Origin: Desulfosporosinus sp. FKB
Lineage (GTDB): Bacteria > Bacillota > Desulfitobacteriia > Desulfitobacteriales > Desulfitobacteriaceae
NCBI RefSeq assembly: GCF_002196705.1
Contig: NZ_NADJ01000040.1
Coordinates: 1 to 64,000 of the forward strand
Direction of reading: 5' to 3'
DNA length: 64,000 bases
This document shows positions 1-9,421 of this stretch, piece after piece. The number at the start of each line of letters is the position of its first letter. The stretch's first letter is position 1. The notes beneath the pieces are model-generated. The model worked only from the letters and a program-made list of their open reading frames with translations. It ran no database searches and was not told where the DNA came from. The position numbers and the translations under genes are program-made.

Positions 1-283
1 ACGCTCCCCATCCCCATTTGCGATTCTCCGGATTACTGTCACTGACCTCTCCGCGCAAAGTCAGCATCACTGCGAAAACGACCATAATCGATACGGCACC
101 GGTATAGACGAGCAATTGAACAGCTGCAAGGAAATCCGCGTTCATAAGAACATAAAGTACGGCTACTCCCGAAAAGGAAAGCGCCAGATAGAACGCACTG
201 TGGACAATGTTCCTGGAGGTGACAACCCCCCAGGCTGCAGCTATTGCCAAGATAGCAAAGATAAAGAAAACGATAGTGCCCAC
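1..283 (-). CDS. nuoJ: NADH-quinone oxidoreductase subunit J (NuoJ), N-terminal part
   Basis: Membrane subunit of respiratory complex I (NDH-1). Translation from a GTG at 283 gives about 94 residues: a hydrophobic first helix, the segment VHSAFYLALSFSGVAVLYV and then LVYTGAVSIMVVFAVMLTLR, which is the conserved NuoJ helix region. The window ends before the stop codon, so the C-terminal half is missing. The start follows GGGAAGGAGGGC at proper spacing and lies just past the nuoI stop (286-288), so the two are translationally linked. The family assignment rests on the TGAVSIMVVFAVML motif and the position after nuoI. Confidence 0.9.
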   Translation of the reverse strand, partial: MGTIVFFIFAILAIAAAWGVVTSRNIVHSAFYLALSFSGVAVLYVLMNADFLAAVQLLVYTGAVSIMVVFAVMLTLRGEVSDSNPENRKWGWGA

Positions 284-285
284 GC

Positions 286-690
286 TTAGCCCTCCTTCCC
301 TTTCCGCTCAGCCCGTGCAATCATATCCCATTTCATGTCATCAGCCTCATATACTGCATTTTCATACTCCTGGGTGACTGTCAAAGCCTTAGTCGGGCAA
401 GCTTCCGTGCACAAACCACAAAACAGGCAGCGACCAAGATCCATATGATAGCTTTTAAGAACTCGTTTTTTGCTTTCTTCATCTTTTTCGCTGGTTAATT
501 TAATCACGCCGTTCGGACAAGCCATAGCGCACATATTGCAGGAAATGCATTTTTCCCGCTGCAAACCCATCGAACTCCGCACTTTAGTTGGAAGCACAGG
601 CTTCTGGTCGGGATAAAACTCTGTGATATTGGGACCGACCATGCGTTTGAACGTGATGCCTAATCCTTGAAACAGACCTTTACCAAACAC
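286..690 (-). CDS. nuoI: NADH-quinone oxidoreductase subunit I (NuoI), 2x[4Fe-4S]
   Basis: Peripheral-arm iron-sulfur subunit of complex I that carries electrons through clusters N6a/N6b towards NuoB. Two ferredoxin motifs are visible: C48-x2-C51-x2-C54-x3-C58 (CISCNMCAMACP) and C88-x2-C91-x2-C94-x3-C98 (CLFCGLCTEACP). At 134 residues it is on the short side for the family (about 130-180) but has both clusters. The start is GTG at 690, preceded by GGGAGG eight bases upstream. It lies 4 bases after nuoH and 2 before nuoJ, inside one nuo operon. Confidence 0.97.
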   Translation of the reverse strand: MFGKGLFQGLGITFKRMVGPNITEFYPDQKPVLPTKVRSSMGLQREKCISCNMCAMACPNGVIKLTSEKDEESKKRVLKSYHMDLGRCLFCGLCTEACPTKALTVTQEYENAVYEADDMKWDMIARAERKGKEG

Positions 691-694
691 TGCG

Positions 695-1738
695 TCAACC
701 TCCCATCACGAGCCGGTAAATGTAAATTCCCAGACCCGTTAAGAAAATGTTCAAAATCGAAAGCGGCAGCAATACCTTCCATGCTAAATGCATCAGATGA
801 TCCACCCGGATTCTGGGGAACGTCCAACGAACCCACATCATAAAGAAGATGATTATCCCGACTTTCATCCAAAACCAAATCCAGCCCGGCAGGAAAGGGC
901 CTTGCCAACCGCCTAGAAATACCGTTGCCGCAAGAGCTGAGACCGCCGTCATATTGCCATACTCTCCTAAGAAGAATAAGCCCCAGCGAAGACCGGTGTA
1001 CTCGGTGAAGGGTCCGGCAACAACCTCCTGATCTGCTTCAACCAGGTCAAAAGGAGCACGATTGACTTCAGCAATTCCCGCAATAATATAAATAACAAAG
1101 GCCAAAGGCTGTAGAGCTATAAAGGGAATTGTATGCTGATCTTGAACGATAACACCAAGATTAAAGGACTGAGTAATCATAACTACTCCCAAAAGGGAGA
1201 ATAACAGGGGAATTTCGTAACTGATCATTTGAGCAACTGCCCGCATACCGCCCAACAAGGAGTATTTATTGTTGGACCCCCAACCAGCCATTAAAAAGGC
1301 CAGGGTAGAAATAGCCGAAACCGCCAAGAAATAGAAGATTCCCAAATCAAGATTAATGGGAGCCATCTGATTTCCATAGGGAATGACGGCCAAGGTCATC
1401 ATCGGCAGCGAAAAGACAATCATTGGTGCAATTTTGAAGAGAATTCTATCGGCACCGGCCGGAGTTACATCTTCTTTTCCCATTAATTTCAAAGCATCTG
1501 CAATAGTCTGAAACCATCCCCGCGGACCGAGACGATTGGGCCCTGTTCGTTGTGAAGTCCAACCCGCGATTTTACGTTCAAGTAAAATTAGAATTAAAGC
1601 GGCCAGGACAATGATGATAACCACGATGATAAAATTAATGACATCCATGGTTAAATTAGCCCAAACTGAGTGGGGATCCGCAAAAAGACTGCGGATGAAA
1701 TCCGCGATAATCAAAAACAGATTATTTAAAGCCTGCAT
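695..1738 (-). CDS. nuoH: NADH-quinone oxidoreductase subunit H (NuoH)
   Basis: Membrane subunit of complex I forming much of the quinone chamber next to NuoB/NuoD. The 347-residue product has about eight hydrophobic helices and family hallmarks: [20 protein letters not shown] near residue 55, [19 protein letters not shown]-like ([19 protein letters not shown]) and [15 protein letters not shown] near the C-terminus. The ATG at 1738 follows GGGGAG. It is co-directional with nuoD upstream (24-base gap) and nuoI downstream. Confidence 0.97.
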   Translation of the reverse strand: MQALNNLFLIIADFIRSLFADPHSVWANLTMDVINFIIVVIIIVLAALILILLERKIAGWTSQRTGPNRLGPRGWFQTIADALKLMGKEDVTPAGADRILFKIAPMIVFSLPMMTLAVIPYGNQMAPINLDLGIFYFLAVSAISTLAFLMAGWGSNNKYSLLGGMRAVAQMISYEIPLLFSLLGVVMITQSFNLGVIVQDQHTIPFIALQPLAFVIYIIAGIAEVNRAPFDLVEADQEVVAGPFTEYTGLRWGLFFLGEYGNMTAVSALAATVFLGGWQGPFLPGWIWFWMKVGIIIFFMMWVRWTFPRIRVDHLMHLAWKVLLPLSILNIFLTGLGIYIYRLVMGG

Positions 1739-1762
1739 CTTATTCTCCCCTCATTGGATTTT

Positions 1763-2866
1763 CTACTTGTCCACTTCACCCAAGACTGCATCCAAGGTTG
1801 CAAAGATGGCGACAACATCTTGAATTTTCCATCCCTTAGCAACAATCGGAAGCATTTGCAAATTAACAAATGTCCCTGGGCGAATACGGACTCGTGACGG
1901 TTTCGTCGATCCATCACTGACGATATAGAATCCCAATTCCCCTTTTGGGTTCTCCACGCGGTGATAAACTTCGCCAACCGGAGGCTTAATGACTTTCGGT
2001 ACTTTGGCCATAATCGGCCCTTCCGGGATATCTCGTACAGCTTGCTTAATAATCTTAATGCTTTCCTTAATTTCATCCATCCGAATCATCGTTCTGTCAT
2101 AACTGTCACAGCCGTAGCGAACGGGAATATCAAAGTCAAAGCGGTCATAAATACTGTACGGTTCTGCCCGGCGCAGGTCATACTGAACTCCGGATCCGCG
2201 CAAGACCGGACCAGTAATTGACAGACTTTGTGCCAGCTCTTTGCTTAAAATCCCAACGTTCTTCAAACGACCCTGAGCAATTTCATTGCCTAAAAAGACC
2301 CCATAGTATTCCTCGAGCATCTCCGGTGTATCATCTAAAAATGACTTCAAGGCAGGCCAAAATTCAGCCGGAGGTTCTGCGCTCATGCCGCCAATACGCA
2401 TAATGTTAACTGTTAATCGGCTTCCAGCCGTCATTTCATACATATCCAGGATACGTTCACGATCCCGGAAAGCATAGGACCAGGCTGTCCACCCAGCAAT
2501 ATCCAAAGCGGTACTGGCAATCATAACCTGATGACTGGCAATTCGAGAGAGCTCACCGAAAATAACCCGGAGGTATTCTGCACGCTCAGGAATCTCAACA
2601 CCCATCAACTTTTCAACAGTCTGAACGTAGGCCCAGTTATTATGCGGAGAAGCTAAGTAATCCAGGCGATCCGTATAAGGAATAAACTGCGTATAAGTTC
2701 GGCTTTCTGCTAGTTTCTCTATTCCTCGATGTAAATATCCAATTTTGGGATCAATTTCTGTAACTGTTTCTCCCTCTAAATGAACCACCATCCGAAATAA
2801 GCCGTGCATACTCGGGTGCTGGGGGCCCATGTTAAGAATAAGGTCTTCCGTTTTATCAATACTCAT
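1763..2866 (-). CDS. nuoD: NADH-quinone oxidoreductase subunit D (NuoD, 49-kDa)
   Basis: Peripheral-arm subunit related to the [NiFe]-hydrogenase large subunit; it lines the quinone site together with NuoB. The 367-residue protein begins with [20 protein letters not shown], has [13 protein letters not shown] and [16 protein letters not shown], and ends with the conserved [18 protein letters not shown]. The hydrogenase Ni-binding cysteines are absent, as usual for NuoD. NuoC is a separate gene here (2879-3370), unlike the fused NuoCD of enterobacteria. Confidence 0.97.
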   Translation of the reverse strand: MSIDKTEDLILNMGPQHPSMHGLFRMVVHLEGETVTEIDPKIGYLHRGIEKLAESRTYTQFIPYTDRLDYLASPHNNWAYVQTVEKLMGVEIPERAEYLRVIFGELSRIASHQVMIASTALDIAGWTAWSYAFRDRERILDMYEMTAGSRLTVNIMRIGGMSAEPPAEFWPALKSFLDDTPEMLEEYYGVFLGNEIAQGRLKNVGILSKELAQSLSITGPVLRGSGVQYDLRRAEPYSIYDRFDFDIPVRYGCDSYDRTMIRMDEIKESIKIIKQAVRDIPEGPIMAKVPKVIKPPVGEVYHRVENPKGELGFYIVSDGSTKPSRVRIRPGTFVNLQMLPIVAKGWKIQDVVAIFATLDAVLGEVDK

Positions 2867-2878
2867 GGCTTTTCCCCC

Positions 2879-3370
2879 CTATTCCCCTTCTTTACGCTGC
2901 CGGACAAGGTTTCGAAGCTCAATGGGCTCTGTCACATAGTCCTTGCGTAATGGATAACCTTCAAAATCATCCCACATATAGATCCTTTTCAGGTTAGGAT
3001 GACCTTTAAACTGAATTCCAAACATATCAAAAGCTTCACGCTCTAAAAAATCTGCGCCTTGCCAAATCCGCGTTGCTGAATCAATGACTGGGTTTTCTCT
3101 GTCAACACTTGCTTTGACTCGCAAACGCTGCGGGCCGTTCCAACTTGTCAACTGGTAGACGACCTCGAAATGGTCCCCCAGATCTAATCCTGCCAAATCG
3201 TGGAGAAAATCACATGGAACATCGGCGAAGCTTTTCGCCGCAGTTAGGGTTTCGATAATGTAAGGCGCCTGAATTTTAAGAATAATTGCTCCCAAGATCT
3301 CTTCTACTTCGCCGTTAACCTTGCCAGCGAGCTCTTCCACTCGTTGTTTTAATAGTTCTTTATTTTCCAT
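2879..3370 (-). CDS. nuoC: NADH-quinone oxidoreductase subunit C (NuoC, 30-kDa)
   Basis: Peripheral-arm complex I subunit without cofactor that packs against NuoD. The 163-residue product carries the family signature [20 protein letters not shown] followed by [17 protein letters not shown]. Its ATG overlaps the last 11 bases of nuoB, suggesting translational coupling. The C-terminus is short, without the long tails of some homologues. Confidence 0.96.
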   Translation of the reverse strand: MENKELLKQRVEELAGKVNGEVEEILGAIILKIQAPYIIETLTAAKSFADVPCDFLHDLAGLDLGDHFEVVYQLTSWNGPQRLRVKASVDRENPVIDSATRIWQGADFLEREAFDMFGIQFKGHPNLKRIYMWDDFEGYPLRKDYVTEPIELRNLVRQRKEGE

Positions 3371-3881
3371 GTCTCATTAACCTCACCTTAGCGGGATTTG
3401 AAACTTTGAACTGAAGTTGCAAAAGCCCATAGATTAAAGATTCTGGACGTGGAGGACACCCAGGAATATAGACATCAACCGGAACAATTTTATCAACGCC
3501 TGCCAGCATAGAATAAGAATCCACAAAAGGTCCTCCGGCGTTGGCACAGCTTCCCATGGCAATGACCCATTTCGGTTCAGGCATTTGGTCATAAATACGT
3601 CTTAGAAGCGGTGCCATTTTGCGAGTACAGGTTCCTGCCACAATCATGACATCAGCCTGCCGCGGTGACGCTCGGAACACTTCATAGCCGAAGCGCGAAA
3701 TATCGTAGCGAGGTCCGCCGGTAGCCATCATCTCAATGGCACAGCATGCTAAGCCAAGGGTAACAGGCCAAAAAGAGTGCCCCCGTGCCCAGTTAAGAAG
3801 CTTATCAATATTAGTTACTAAAATGTTCTTTTCCAGCAGCGTTTCATCTTCACGCAGCTGTCTTTCCAATCTTACATCCAC
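3360..3881 (-). CDS. nuoB: NADH-quinone oxidoreductase subunit B (NuoB), N2 cluster
   Basis: Holds the terminal [4Fe-4S] cluster N2 that reduces quinone. Counting from the GTG at 3881, the protein has 173 residues and the four expected ligands: C46-C47 ([11 protein letters not shown]), C112 (MGSCANAGG) and C142 (PGCPPRPES). The open frame continues upstream to 3992, but that part overlaps nuoA and looks unlike any NuoB. GTG 3881 has GAAGGTG upstream and gives the normal family length. It overlaps the nuoA 3' end by 10 bases. Confidence 0.96.
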   Translation of the reverse strand: MDVRLERQLREDETLLEKNILVTNIDKLLNWARGHSFWPVTLGLACCAIEMMATGGPRYDISRFGYEVFRASPRQADVMIVAGTCTRKMAPLLRRIYDQMPEPKWVIAMGSCANAGGPFVDSYSMLAGVDKIVPVDVYIPGCPPRPESLIYGLLQLQFKVSNPAKVRLMRHGK

Positions 3882-4228
3882 TCTAAAGCACCTTCTTTCC
3901 AAGCATACCAGAAGCCAACCAAAAGAATGACGATAAAGATGAACATTTCCACGAAGGCGAATGTCCCTAGTTTTTGGAATGTGAGCGCCCAAGGATATAA
4001 GAAGACAGTTTCCACATCAAACGCCGTAAATACAAGAGCATACATAAAGTAATTACTCTTAAATCCGAGCCAGGTCCGTCCAATAGTTTCGTTCCCGCAC
4101 TCATACGTTGTCAGCTTTTCCTTATGTGGCTTATTGGGCGCCAACAACTTGGGCATTAGCATCATAATGATCGAGACAGCGATGGCACCAACAAGAAACA
4201 CTCCGACAGCAGCAAAATTGTTGTCCAA
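3872..4228 (-). CDS. nuoA: NADH-quinone oxidoreductase subunit A (NuoA)
   Basis: Small three-helix membrane subunit of complex I. The motif [20 protein letters not shown] near the middle and [17 protein letters not shown] after it identify the family. The start chosen is TTG at 4228, eight bases after GGAAGGAGG, giving 118 residues, the usual length. The open frame extends 20 codons further upstream, through an A/T-rich run encoding KKFFFRKEV, and has no better ribosome site. First gene of the nuo operon seen here; 115 bases separate it from rnhB. Confidence 0.94.
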   Translation of the reverse strand: MDNNFAAVGVFLVGAIAVSIIMMLMPKLLAPNKPHKEKLTTYECGNETIGRTWLGFKSNYFMYALVFTAFDVETVFLYPWALTFQKLGTFAFVEMFIFIVILLVGFWYAWKEGALEWM

Positions 4229-4343
4229 CTTCCTTACCTCCTTCCTGAAAAAAAATTTTTTATAAGCCGGGTTAATCCGCAGCCTCATAGAAAGAAAACA
4301 GTTATTATCCCGGCATAAAGCGGCGCCATGGACCTCGGCAGAA

Positions 4344-5126
4344 TTAAAGAGCGGACAGCCCTTCTTTTACCGGGGCAAAACTCTTTCGATGAAGAGGACA
4401 TGGCCCTAAACGCCGCAAAACTTTCATATGTTCACTCGTTCCATAACCCTTATTTTTAGAAAAGGTATATTCAGGATAAAGCGCATCAAGTTCGACCATT
4501 AGCCGATCACGAGTCACTTTTGCTAGGATTGAAGCCGCAGCGATCGAGGCGCTTAACTGATCTCCTCTTACAAGAGGAAGCTGCAGCAAATTGACCGCCG
4601 GCAAGGTAAGGGCATCAATCAATAAGTAATGGGGACGAACCGTTAAACCTTCGACAGCTCTTTTCATTGCCAATTTTGTTGCTTGTAGTATATTTAGCAC
4701 ATCAATCTCGGCGGGTTCAGCACTGCCAATGGCATAGTCTATGGCTTGAGTTTGAATTTGAGAAAATAGTTTTTCCCGTTTACTTTCTGTTAAAGCCTTT
4801 GAGTCATTGAGACCGGGCAGCATAAACCGTGTCGGCAGAATACAGGCTGCAGCAACGACAGGTCCGGCAAGAGGGCCCCGGCCGGCCTCATCAATACCTG
4901 CTATCAGCAAAAAACCCTTCTGCCATAATTTCTTTTCCTCAATAAGTAATCCCTGAACACGCGCATCTTCCTGCACTTGGGCCTGCTGATGCTTAATTAG
5001 ACGTTCTGCGAGCCGCCGAACCCCTTGCCGTGGGTCATTTTGGCAAGCAGCAAGCATTCGAGGAGAAGGATCATTATATAATTCAATTTCAACTTCTTTG
5101 ATATTCATCTGGGATAACGGTACCAC
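4344..5126 (-). CDS. rnhB: Ribonuclease HII
   Basis: Cleaves RNA in RNA/DNA hybrids and at single ribonucleotides in DNA. Catalytic region: GIDEAGRGPLAGPVVAAACIL (Asp-Glu pair), NDSKALTESKREKL, then YLLIDALTL and GDQLSASIAAASILAKVTRD. About 75 residues precede the catalytic core, as in the longer Bacillus RnhB. The start is GTG 5126 after GAGGG; ATG 5108 is an alternative with a weaker site. It follows rbgA, the order also found in Bacillus (rplS-ylqF-rnhB). Confidence 0.96.
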   Translation of the reverse strand: MVPLSQMNIKEVEIELYNDPSPRMLAACQNDPRQGVRRLAERLIKHQQAQVQEDARVQGLLIEEKKLWQKGFLLIAGIDEAGRGPLAGPVVAAACILPTRFMLPGLNDSKALTESKREKLFSQIQTQAIDYAIGSAEPAEIDVLNILQATKLAMKRAVEGLTVRPHYLLIDALTLPAVNLLQLPLVRGDQLSASIAAASILAKVTRDRLMVELDALYPEYTFSKNKGYGTSEHMKVLRRLGPCPLHRKSFAPVKEGLSAL

Positions 5127-5228
5127 CTATTTTCCCTCTTTCTGAGTTCGACATCACAGGTCTATATCCTTTAATTAAGAGGCTCTAATAAGAGGCTCTA
5201 ATTCTTCCAAATAACGGAAATGATTCAT

Positions 5229-6053
5229 TCAAGATCTATCCATGGTAATTTGGCCTAGCTGCCCTGTTCTCAGTTCACGCAAGAATATTTGAGCTGCTTT
5301 TAATGTATCCACCCGCCCGCCTCGAATCAAACAACCCCGTTTAATACCTATAGTCTCTAGGGTAATGTCCGAGTCAGAACTCTGATAGCGGCTTAAAGAC
5401 TGTGGTGAATGTAATCTGAACCAATCGATCATCCAAAGGGCCAATTCTTCCAAATCAAAAACTTCGTCTTTGATTGCCCCTAAAACGGCAAGTTTACGTC
5501 CAATTTCGGGATCTTCAAACTTGGGCCATAACATACCCGGCGTATCTAAGAGTTCGACTCGATCATGAATCCGAACCCATTGGTTTCCCCGGGTCACACC
5601 GGGCTTATTGCCAACTTTGACTTGGGCTCCTCCAGTCAGCTGATTAATTAAAGACGATTTGCCGATATTAGGTATTCCCACGATCATAACCTTGATCATT
5701 TGCGGGCGAACACCTTTTTCCGCAAGCTTCGCCTGTTTTTGCTGTACCATACTTTCTAAGGCCGGTACAATCTGTTTAACACCTTTTCCCGTAACAGCGC
5801 TCAATGCATAGGCCGGACTGATAGTTCTCAACTTTTCGAGCCATTTTGCCGTCCAGGCAGGATCTGCCAAATCGGCTTTATTGAGCAACAATAACTTTGG
5901 TTTTTTGCCAAGGATCTCATACAATAAAGGATTGCGGCTGCTAGCCGGTATTCTGGCATCGGCAAGTTCTATGACAACATCAACCCATCTTAGCTGATCG
6001 GTTAAAAGACGCCTCGCTTTGGCCATATGCCCCGGAAACCACTGTATACTCAT
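5229..6053 (-). CDS. rbgA: Ribosome biogenesis GTPase (RbgA/YlqF)
   Basis: Circularly permuted GTPase for late 50S assembly. The permuted motif order is visible: G4 LLLNKADLADP near residue 60, then G1 GIPNIGKSSLINQL, then G3 LLDTPGMLWP. The N-terminus MSIQWFPGHMAKARR is typical of YlqF. 274 residues is the normal length. It sits between lepB and rnhB on the same strand. Confidence 0.96.
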   Translation of the reverse strand: MSIQWFPGHMAKARRLLTDQLRWVDVVIELADARIPASSRNPLLYEILGKKPKLLLLNKADLADPAWTAKWLEKLRTISPAYALSAVTGKGVKQIVPALESMVQQKQAKLAEKGVRPQMIKVMIVGIPNIGKSSLINQLTGGAQVKVGNKPGVTRGNQWVRIHDRVELLDTPGMLWPKFEDPEIGRKLAVLGAIKDEVFDLEELALWMIDWFRLHSPQSLSRYQSSDSDITLETIGIKRGCLIRGGRVDTLKAAQIFLRELRTGQLGQITMDRS

Positions 6054-6116
6054 TAAAAACCATCCTTAATAGTTTGAAACAACCTTTAATAAATTAAAGA
6101 AATTTAATAAAGCAAA

Positions 6117-6629
6117 TTAGAGAAATTTAACCCGTTGAAAAGGGTAATAAACAAACCAGGCTTTTCCTAAAAGATAGCTTTTAGGAAGAAGTCCCCATTC
6201 TCGGGAATCCTCGCTTTGACGGCGATTATCACCTAAAACAAACACTTTATCCTTAGGTACAACCTGCGGGCCATAAGGCGGATAATCGCCCGGTTTAACA
6301 TAGGGCTCTTGAATTGCTTGGCCATTGACGAATACTTTATTATCGCGAAGTTCAACTTTTTCTCCTTCAACAGCAATAACACGTTTAACAAACGTCCGTT
6401 TTGTATCTTTGGGAAAAGCGAAGACAATAATATCTCCGCGGGTAGGAGCCCAAAGTCGATAGGCTAATCGGTTGACAAGAATACGATCTCCCGGAGCAAT
6501 CCCCGGTTCCATGGAAGGAGAGGGTATTAAATAGGGCTGTAACACACCCCAACGCAGCAACCCTCCACTTAATAAAATGACACCAAATAAAATGACGATC
6601 CACTTTCTTTTTGATTTTGATTGTTCCAT
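6117..6629 (-). CDS. lepB: Signal peptidase I
   Basis: Membrane-anchored serine/lysine protease that removes Sec/Tat signal peptides. Counting from ATG 6629 (170 residues): one N-terminal anchor helix (about 11-29), Ser39 in IPSPSMEPG, the general base Lys82 in RTFVKRVIAVEGE, and the late box VLGDNRRQSEDSREWG. The frame is open to 6698, but ATG 6629 has GGGGAG at good spacing and gives the standard Gram-positive length. Located between rplS and rbgA. Confidence 0.95.
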   Translation of the reverse strand: MEQSKSKRKWIVILFGVILLSGGLLRWGVLQPYLIPSPSMEPGIAPGDRILVNRLAYRLWAPTRGDIIVFAFPKDTKRTFVKRVIAVEGEKVELRDNKVFVNGQAIQEPYVKPGDYPPYGPQVVPKDKVFVLGDNRRQSEDSREWGLLPKSYLLGKAWFVYYPFQRVKFL

Positions 6630-6934
6630 TCCATAGCTCCCCTCTTGAACTACTTCATAGTATGAACAAGATTTTGTGGAGCATACGTTAAAAATCAATA
6701 ATCTCCGAAGTTATCACTAATTCAAGTCAGATAACTCAAAATAGTTCTACGGATCGCATTAAAGAAGACTCGGCTTGCGCCGAGCCTCGCGAGGGCGGAA
6801 GCCGTCAGTTTTACTGCACCATCGTCACGAATGACTGAGTGCCCCTAAACAGATTGCCTATTAAGAAGACCACCTGAGAATCTTTTTCCATGCATGTAAA
6901 AAAAGGGCTAGATCGCTCCAGCCCATTTTTAACC
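6630..6934. other. Intergenic region lepB-rplS (305 bases)
   Basis: Holds no convincing gene. It contains the rplS terminator (6896-6926) and, at 6769-6784, a perfect stem CTCGGC-TTGC-GCCGAG followed by the weaker GGC-GGAA-GCC. Upstream of lepB no promoter with good -35 and -10 boxes was found. A 67-codon open frame across the terminator is rejected. Confidence 0.5.
6896..6926 (-). terminator. Intrinsic terminator after rplS
   Basis: On the minus strand GGGCTGGAGCGATCTAGCCC is followed directly by seven T. It starts about nine bases past the rplS stop, so it should end the translation-gene transcript before lepB or lower the read-through. Confidence 0.85.
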
Positions 6935-7282
6935 TTAGATCGAACGCCGGTCGCGAATTCGTGCCGCCTTTCCGGACAGAGATCGTAAATAATAGAGTTT
7001 AGCCCGACGAACAATACCCCGGCGAATTACCTCAATCTTATCTAAGCGAGGGGAATGCAAGGGAAATGTACGTTCAACTCCTACGCCGGCAAAAACACGC
7101 CGAACTGTAAAAGTTTCCCTGATACCGCCACCTTTCATGGCAATAACAAGTCCTTCAAACACCTGAATACGCTCACGAGTGCCCTCAACAATACGTACAT
7201 GCACACGTACTGTGTCACCCGGACGGAAGTGAGGAAGATCCTTTTTCATTTGCTCTTCTTCAATCATGCGAATATAATCCAT
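6935..7282 (-). CDS. rplS: 50S ribosomal protein L19
   Basis: Large-subunit protein at the 30S interface. The 115-residue product has the family stretches [41 protein letters not shown] and [21 protein letters not shown]. Start ATG 7282 is preceded by GGGGGGT. A leader of about 150 bases with its own probable promoter separates it from the methyltransferase gene, so it can be transcribed independently of trmD. An intrinsic terminator follows. Confidence 0.98.
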   Translation of the reverse strand: MDYIRMIEEEQMKKDLPHFRPGDTVRVHVRIVEGTRERIQVFEGLVIAMKGGGIRETFTVRRVFAGVGVERTFPLHSPRLDKIEVIRRGIVRRAKLYYLRSLSGKAARIRDRRSI

Positions 7283-7369
7283 TATAAAATTACCCCCCTT
7301 CCTTGCCTAGATGTTCATACACTGGTTTGACAGCGAGCGGACCATCCTTTTTAGACCAATTTATATTAA

Positions 7370-7429
7370 CATAACCTGATTAGTTATGCAACTTCCATTA
7401 TAAAATATAATTATTCGTTCTTTTCTCAA
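7370..7429 (-). promoter_or_regulatory. Probable rplS promoter and leader hairpin
   Basis: Minus strand: TTGAGA (7424-7429) with TATTTT (7402-7407) at 16 bases; TATAAT (7397-7402) is a better -10 but 21 bases away. Downstream CATAAC-N7-GTTATG (7388-7370) forms a stem in the leader. Ribosomal-protein leaders are known for L19 in Firmicutes, but the sequence was not matched to that family here. Confidence 0.4.
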
Positions 7430-7435
7430 TAATTA

Positions 7436-7993
7436 TCAGTGTCCCCTTAAACGGTCCAGAATAATGGCAACAGCCGACCTTACAGATAAATGATTATAGT
7501 CTGTGGGGCCATAAACTGGTTCAAGGATTTGATCCATAGTTTCCATGTCTTCTTTTAACAGTCCCCAGCCCGTACCAAATAAAAGCAAAATAGGCGTTTC
7601 CGAAGTTTCAATATCCTTGCGCAATTGGGCGTAAGAAACTGTATTCGCATATTTTCGAGCATCGGTAGCCACTCTCAAGGGAGCCACGCCTTGTTCAGCT
7701 GTGATCTCAGCATAAACTTCGGCTAAATCCGCAGCGATTTTCACCCTGGAAAAGGCCTCTTGGCGATCCGGATTATATTCTGCGCCGTATCCATCTTGCC
7801 AAAAACCCATAATTCGTTTAGCCAACTGACGCTGAGCTTCAGCAGGATGCACAACATAATAGCGTTTAATCCCATAAGTCGTTGAACTGCGAGCAATATC
7901 ATGTAAATCTAAATTTGTGATTGAGGTTGCGACCGTTTCCATGTTTTTATTGTAGACCGGTGCATGGATTAAAGCTAGATAGATATCCGCCAC
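7436..7993 (-). CDS. SPOUT-fold RNA methyltransferase (RNA_Me_trans family)
   Basis: Predicted SAM-dependent RNA methyltransferase with a trefoil-knot fold; target RNA unknown. The 185-residue product starts (GTG 7993 after AGGAGG) with VADIYLALIHAPVYNKN, contains TNLDLHDIARSSTTYGI and ends with ILLLFGTGWGLLKE and DYNHLSVRSAVAIILDRLRG, resembling the TM1570-like family that accompanies trmD in clostridia and Thermotogales. The family call comes from remembered motifs, not a search. It lies 71 bases after trmD. Confidence 0.8.
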   Translation of the reverse strand: MADIYLALIHAPVYNKNMETVATSITNLDLHDIARSSTTYGIKRYYVVHPAEAQRQLAKRIMGFWQDGYGAEYNPDRQEAFSRVKIAADLAEVYAEITAEQGVAPLRVATDARKYANTVSYAQLRKDIETSETPILLLFGTGWGLLKEDMETMDQILEPVYGPTDYNHLSVRSAVAIILDRLRGH

Positions 7994-8064
7994 GATATTT
8001 CCTCCTGATCTCTGAATGAACTTTGTATTTTTGAATAGACCTTTTGCCTTTATAGTCATGTGGA

Positions 8065-8880
8065 TTACTCAAGGAATTTTAATCGTCGCCGGCGTTTTTT
8101 CGGCGGAGGACAGAGGGATTCCCACTTTTCACGCCATACGGCCATTTCTGGATGTTCAAGAAGAAGTTCTTCTAAAATGGAATAATCGGCAGGTTCGAAA
8201 CTTAAATGTTTAAACAAATCCGGACGCCGCAAAAAGGTTCGTCGCAGGGATTCCTTTCTGCGCCAGCGTTTAATATTAGCATGATGCCCGGAAAGCAGGA
8301 CTTCAGGGACCACTCTCCCCTCAAAATCAGCAGGCCTGGTATATTGGGGGTATTCCAAAAGCAGTGTACTATGGGATTCCTCCTCAGCAGAAGTTTCCTC
8401 CCCTAATACGCCGGGAACTAACCGGGCTACAGCGTCCATCATAACCATTGCCGCCAGTTCGCCCCCCGTCAGAACGTAATCACCCAGCGAAGCCTCTTCA
8501 TCTGCCAACTCCCGAATCCGTTCATCAAAACCTTCATAGTGCCCGCAAATAAACACTAACTCTTCATACTCAGACCAGCGTTGAGCAGTATCCTGGCGAA
8601 AAACCTGTCCCTGCGGAGACATTAGGATCGTCCGCCGCCGACCATTCGCCTGAGACAAATCCCGCACGGCTGCAAAGATAGGCTCCGGCTTTAAAACCAT
8701 CCCAACCCCGCCGCCATAAGGAATATCATCGACATTTTTATGTTTGCTGACCGCATACTTGCGAAAATCTATGAACTCAAATTCCAAATACCCAGCTGCC
8801 TGAGCACGTTTGAGAATGCTTTCATGAACAGGCGCAAACATCTCTGGAAACAGGGTCAAGACAATCATTTTAATAGGCAT
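8065..8880 (-). CDS. trmD: tRNA (guanine-N1-)-methyltransferase TrmD
   Basis: Methylates G37 of tRNAs reading CNN codons, using SAM in a deep knot. Motifs: LTLFPEMFAPVHESIL at the N-terminus, RRTILMSPQGQVFRQ, FICGHYEGFDERIREL and the DYVLTGGELAAMVMMDAVAR segment. At 271 residues it is about 20-25 longer than usual because of a basic tail (PPKKRRRRLKFLE). Start ATG 8880 lies 3 bases after the rimM stop. Confidence 0.97.
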   Translation of the reverse strand: MPIKMIVLTLFPEMFAPVHESILKRAQAAGYLEFEFIDFRKYAVSKHKNVDDIPYGGGVGMVLKPEPIFAAVRDLSQANGRRRTILMSPQGQVFRQDTAQRWSEYEELVFICGHYEGFDERIRELADEEASLGDYVLTGGELAAMVMMDAVARLVPGVLGEETSAEEESHSTLLLEYPQYTRPADFEGRVVPEVLLSGHHANIKRWRRKESLRRTFLRRPDLFKHLSFEPADYSILEELLLEHPEMAVWREKWESLCPPPKKRRRRLKFLE

Positions 8881-8883
8881 CTG

Positions 8884-9384
8884 CTAGTCCTCCAACAACC
8901 CTGGGGGAAGAACAACATCCATCCGTCGGCCTTTGACATCCACATGTTTGACAACGCTTTTAAGGGCAGGGACACAAATTTCTCCGCGGGCCCCTTTGAC
9001 AATATAAACATCATTAGCACCCGTTTCCAAAACCTGAGTCAGAACTCCCAAAAAGGTCTCCTCATCATAAACCTTCATCCCCTCAAGCTCAAAATAATAC
9101 CAACCATCCTGAAGAGGAGGAACTTCCGAACGATCAATCCGGACTTCCCAGCCACGAAACGCTTCCGCCTGCTCAACACTCTCAATGCCTTCAACCGAGA
9201 GCAAGACATGATCCGGCTGTACACGGGCAGAAATAACTTTAAAGCGTTGATTTGTCTTGCCCTTACCAAGGATAACTTCCCGCAGCTGAGAAAACCGCTC
9301 CGGATCACTGGTAATCGGGTAGACCTTTAACATCCCGCTCACTCCATGAGGACGCAAAACTTCACCAATCAGCACTTCTTCCAT
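8884..9384 (-). CDS. rimM: 16S rRNA processing protein RimM
   Basis: Assembly factor for the 30S head that binds S19. The start MEEVLIGEVLRPHGVSGMLK is typical (family motif GxVxxxHGlkGelkv), as is the PRC-barrel segment WYYFELEGMKVYDEETFLGVLTQV. ATG 9384 (AAAGGG eight bases upstream) gives 166 residues; a TTG at 9405 is in frame but less likely. A stem-loop (9422-9448) precedes it. Confidence 0.95.
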   Translation of the reverse strand: MEEVLIGEVLRPHGVSGMLKVYPITSDPERFSQLREVILGKGKTNQRFKVISARVQPDHVLLSVEGIESVEQAEAFRGWEVRIDRSEVPPLQDGWYYFELEGMKVYDEETFLGVLTQVLETGANDVYIVKGARGEICVPALKSVVKHVDVKGRRMDVVLPPGLLED

Positions 9385-9421
9385 TTTCCAAGCCCTTTCT
9401 TTCAATTTAGTTCCTAAAACA

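Noticed and set aside
3882-3992. Longer NuoB start at 3992
   Set aside because: Would overlap nuoA by about 120 bases and add a sequence unlike any NuoB; GTG 3881 is better.
1-4228. Absence of nuoE, nuoF and nuoG taken as an NADH-less complex I
   Set aside because: Genes after nuoJ lie outside the window, so their absence cannot be judged, although nuoEFG are not in the segment between nuoD and nuoH.
6811-7014. 67-codon minus-strand open frame over the rplS end
   Set aside because: Out of frame with rplS and runs across its terminator; no protein signature.
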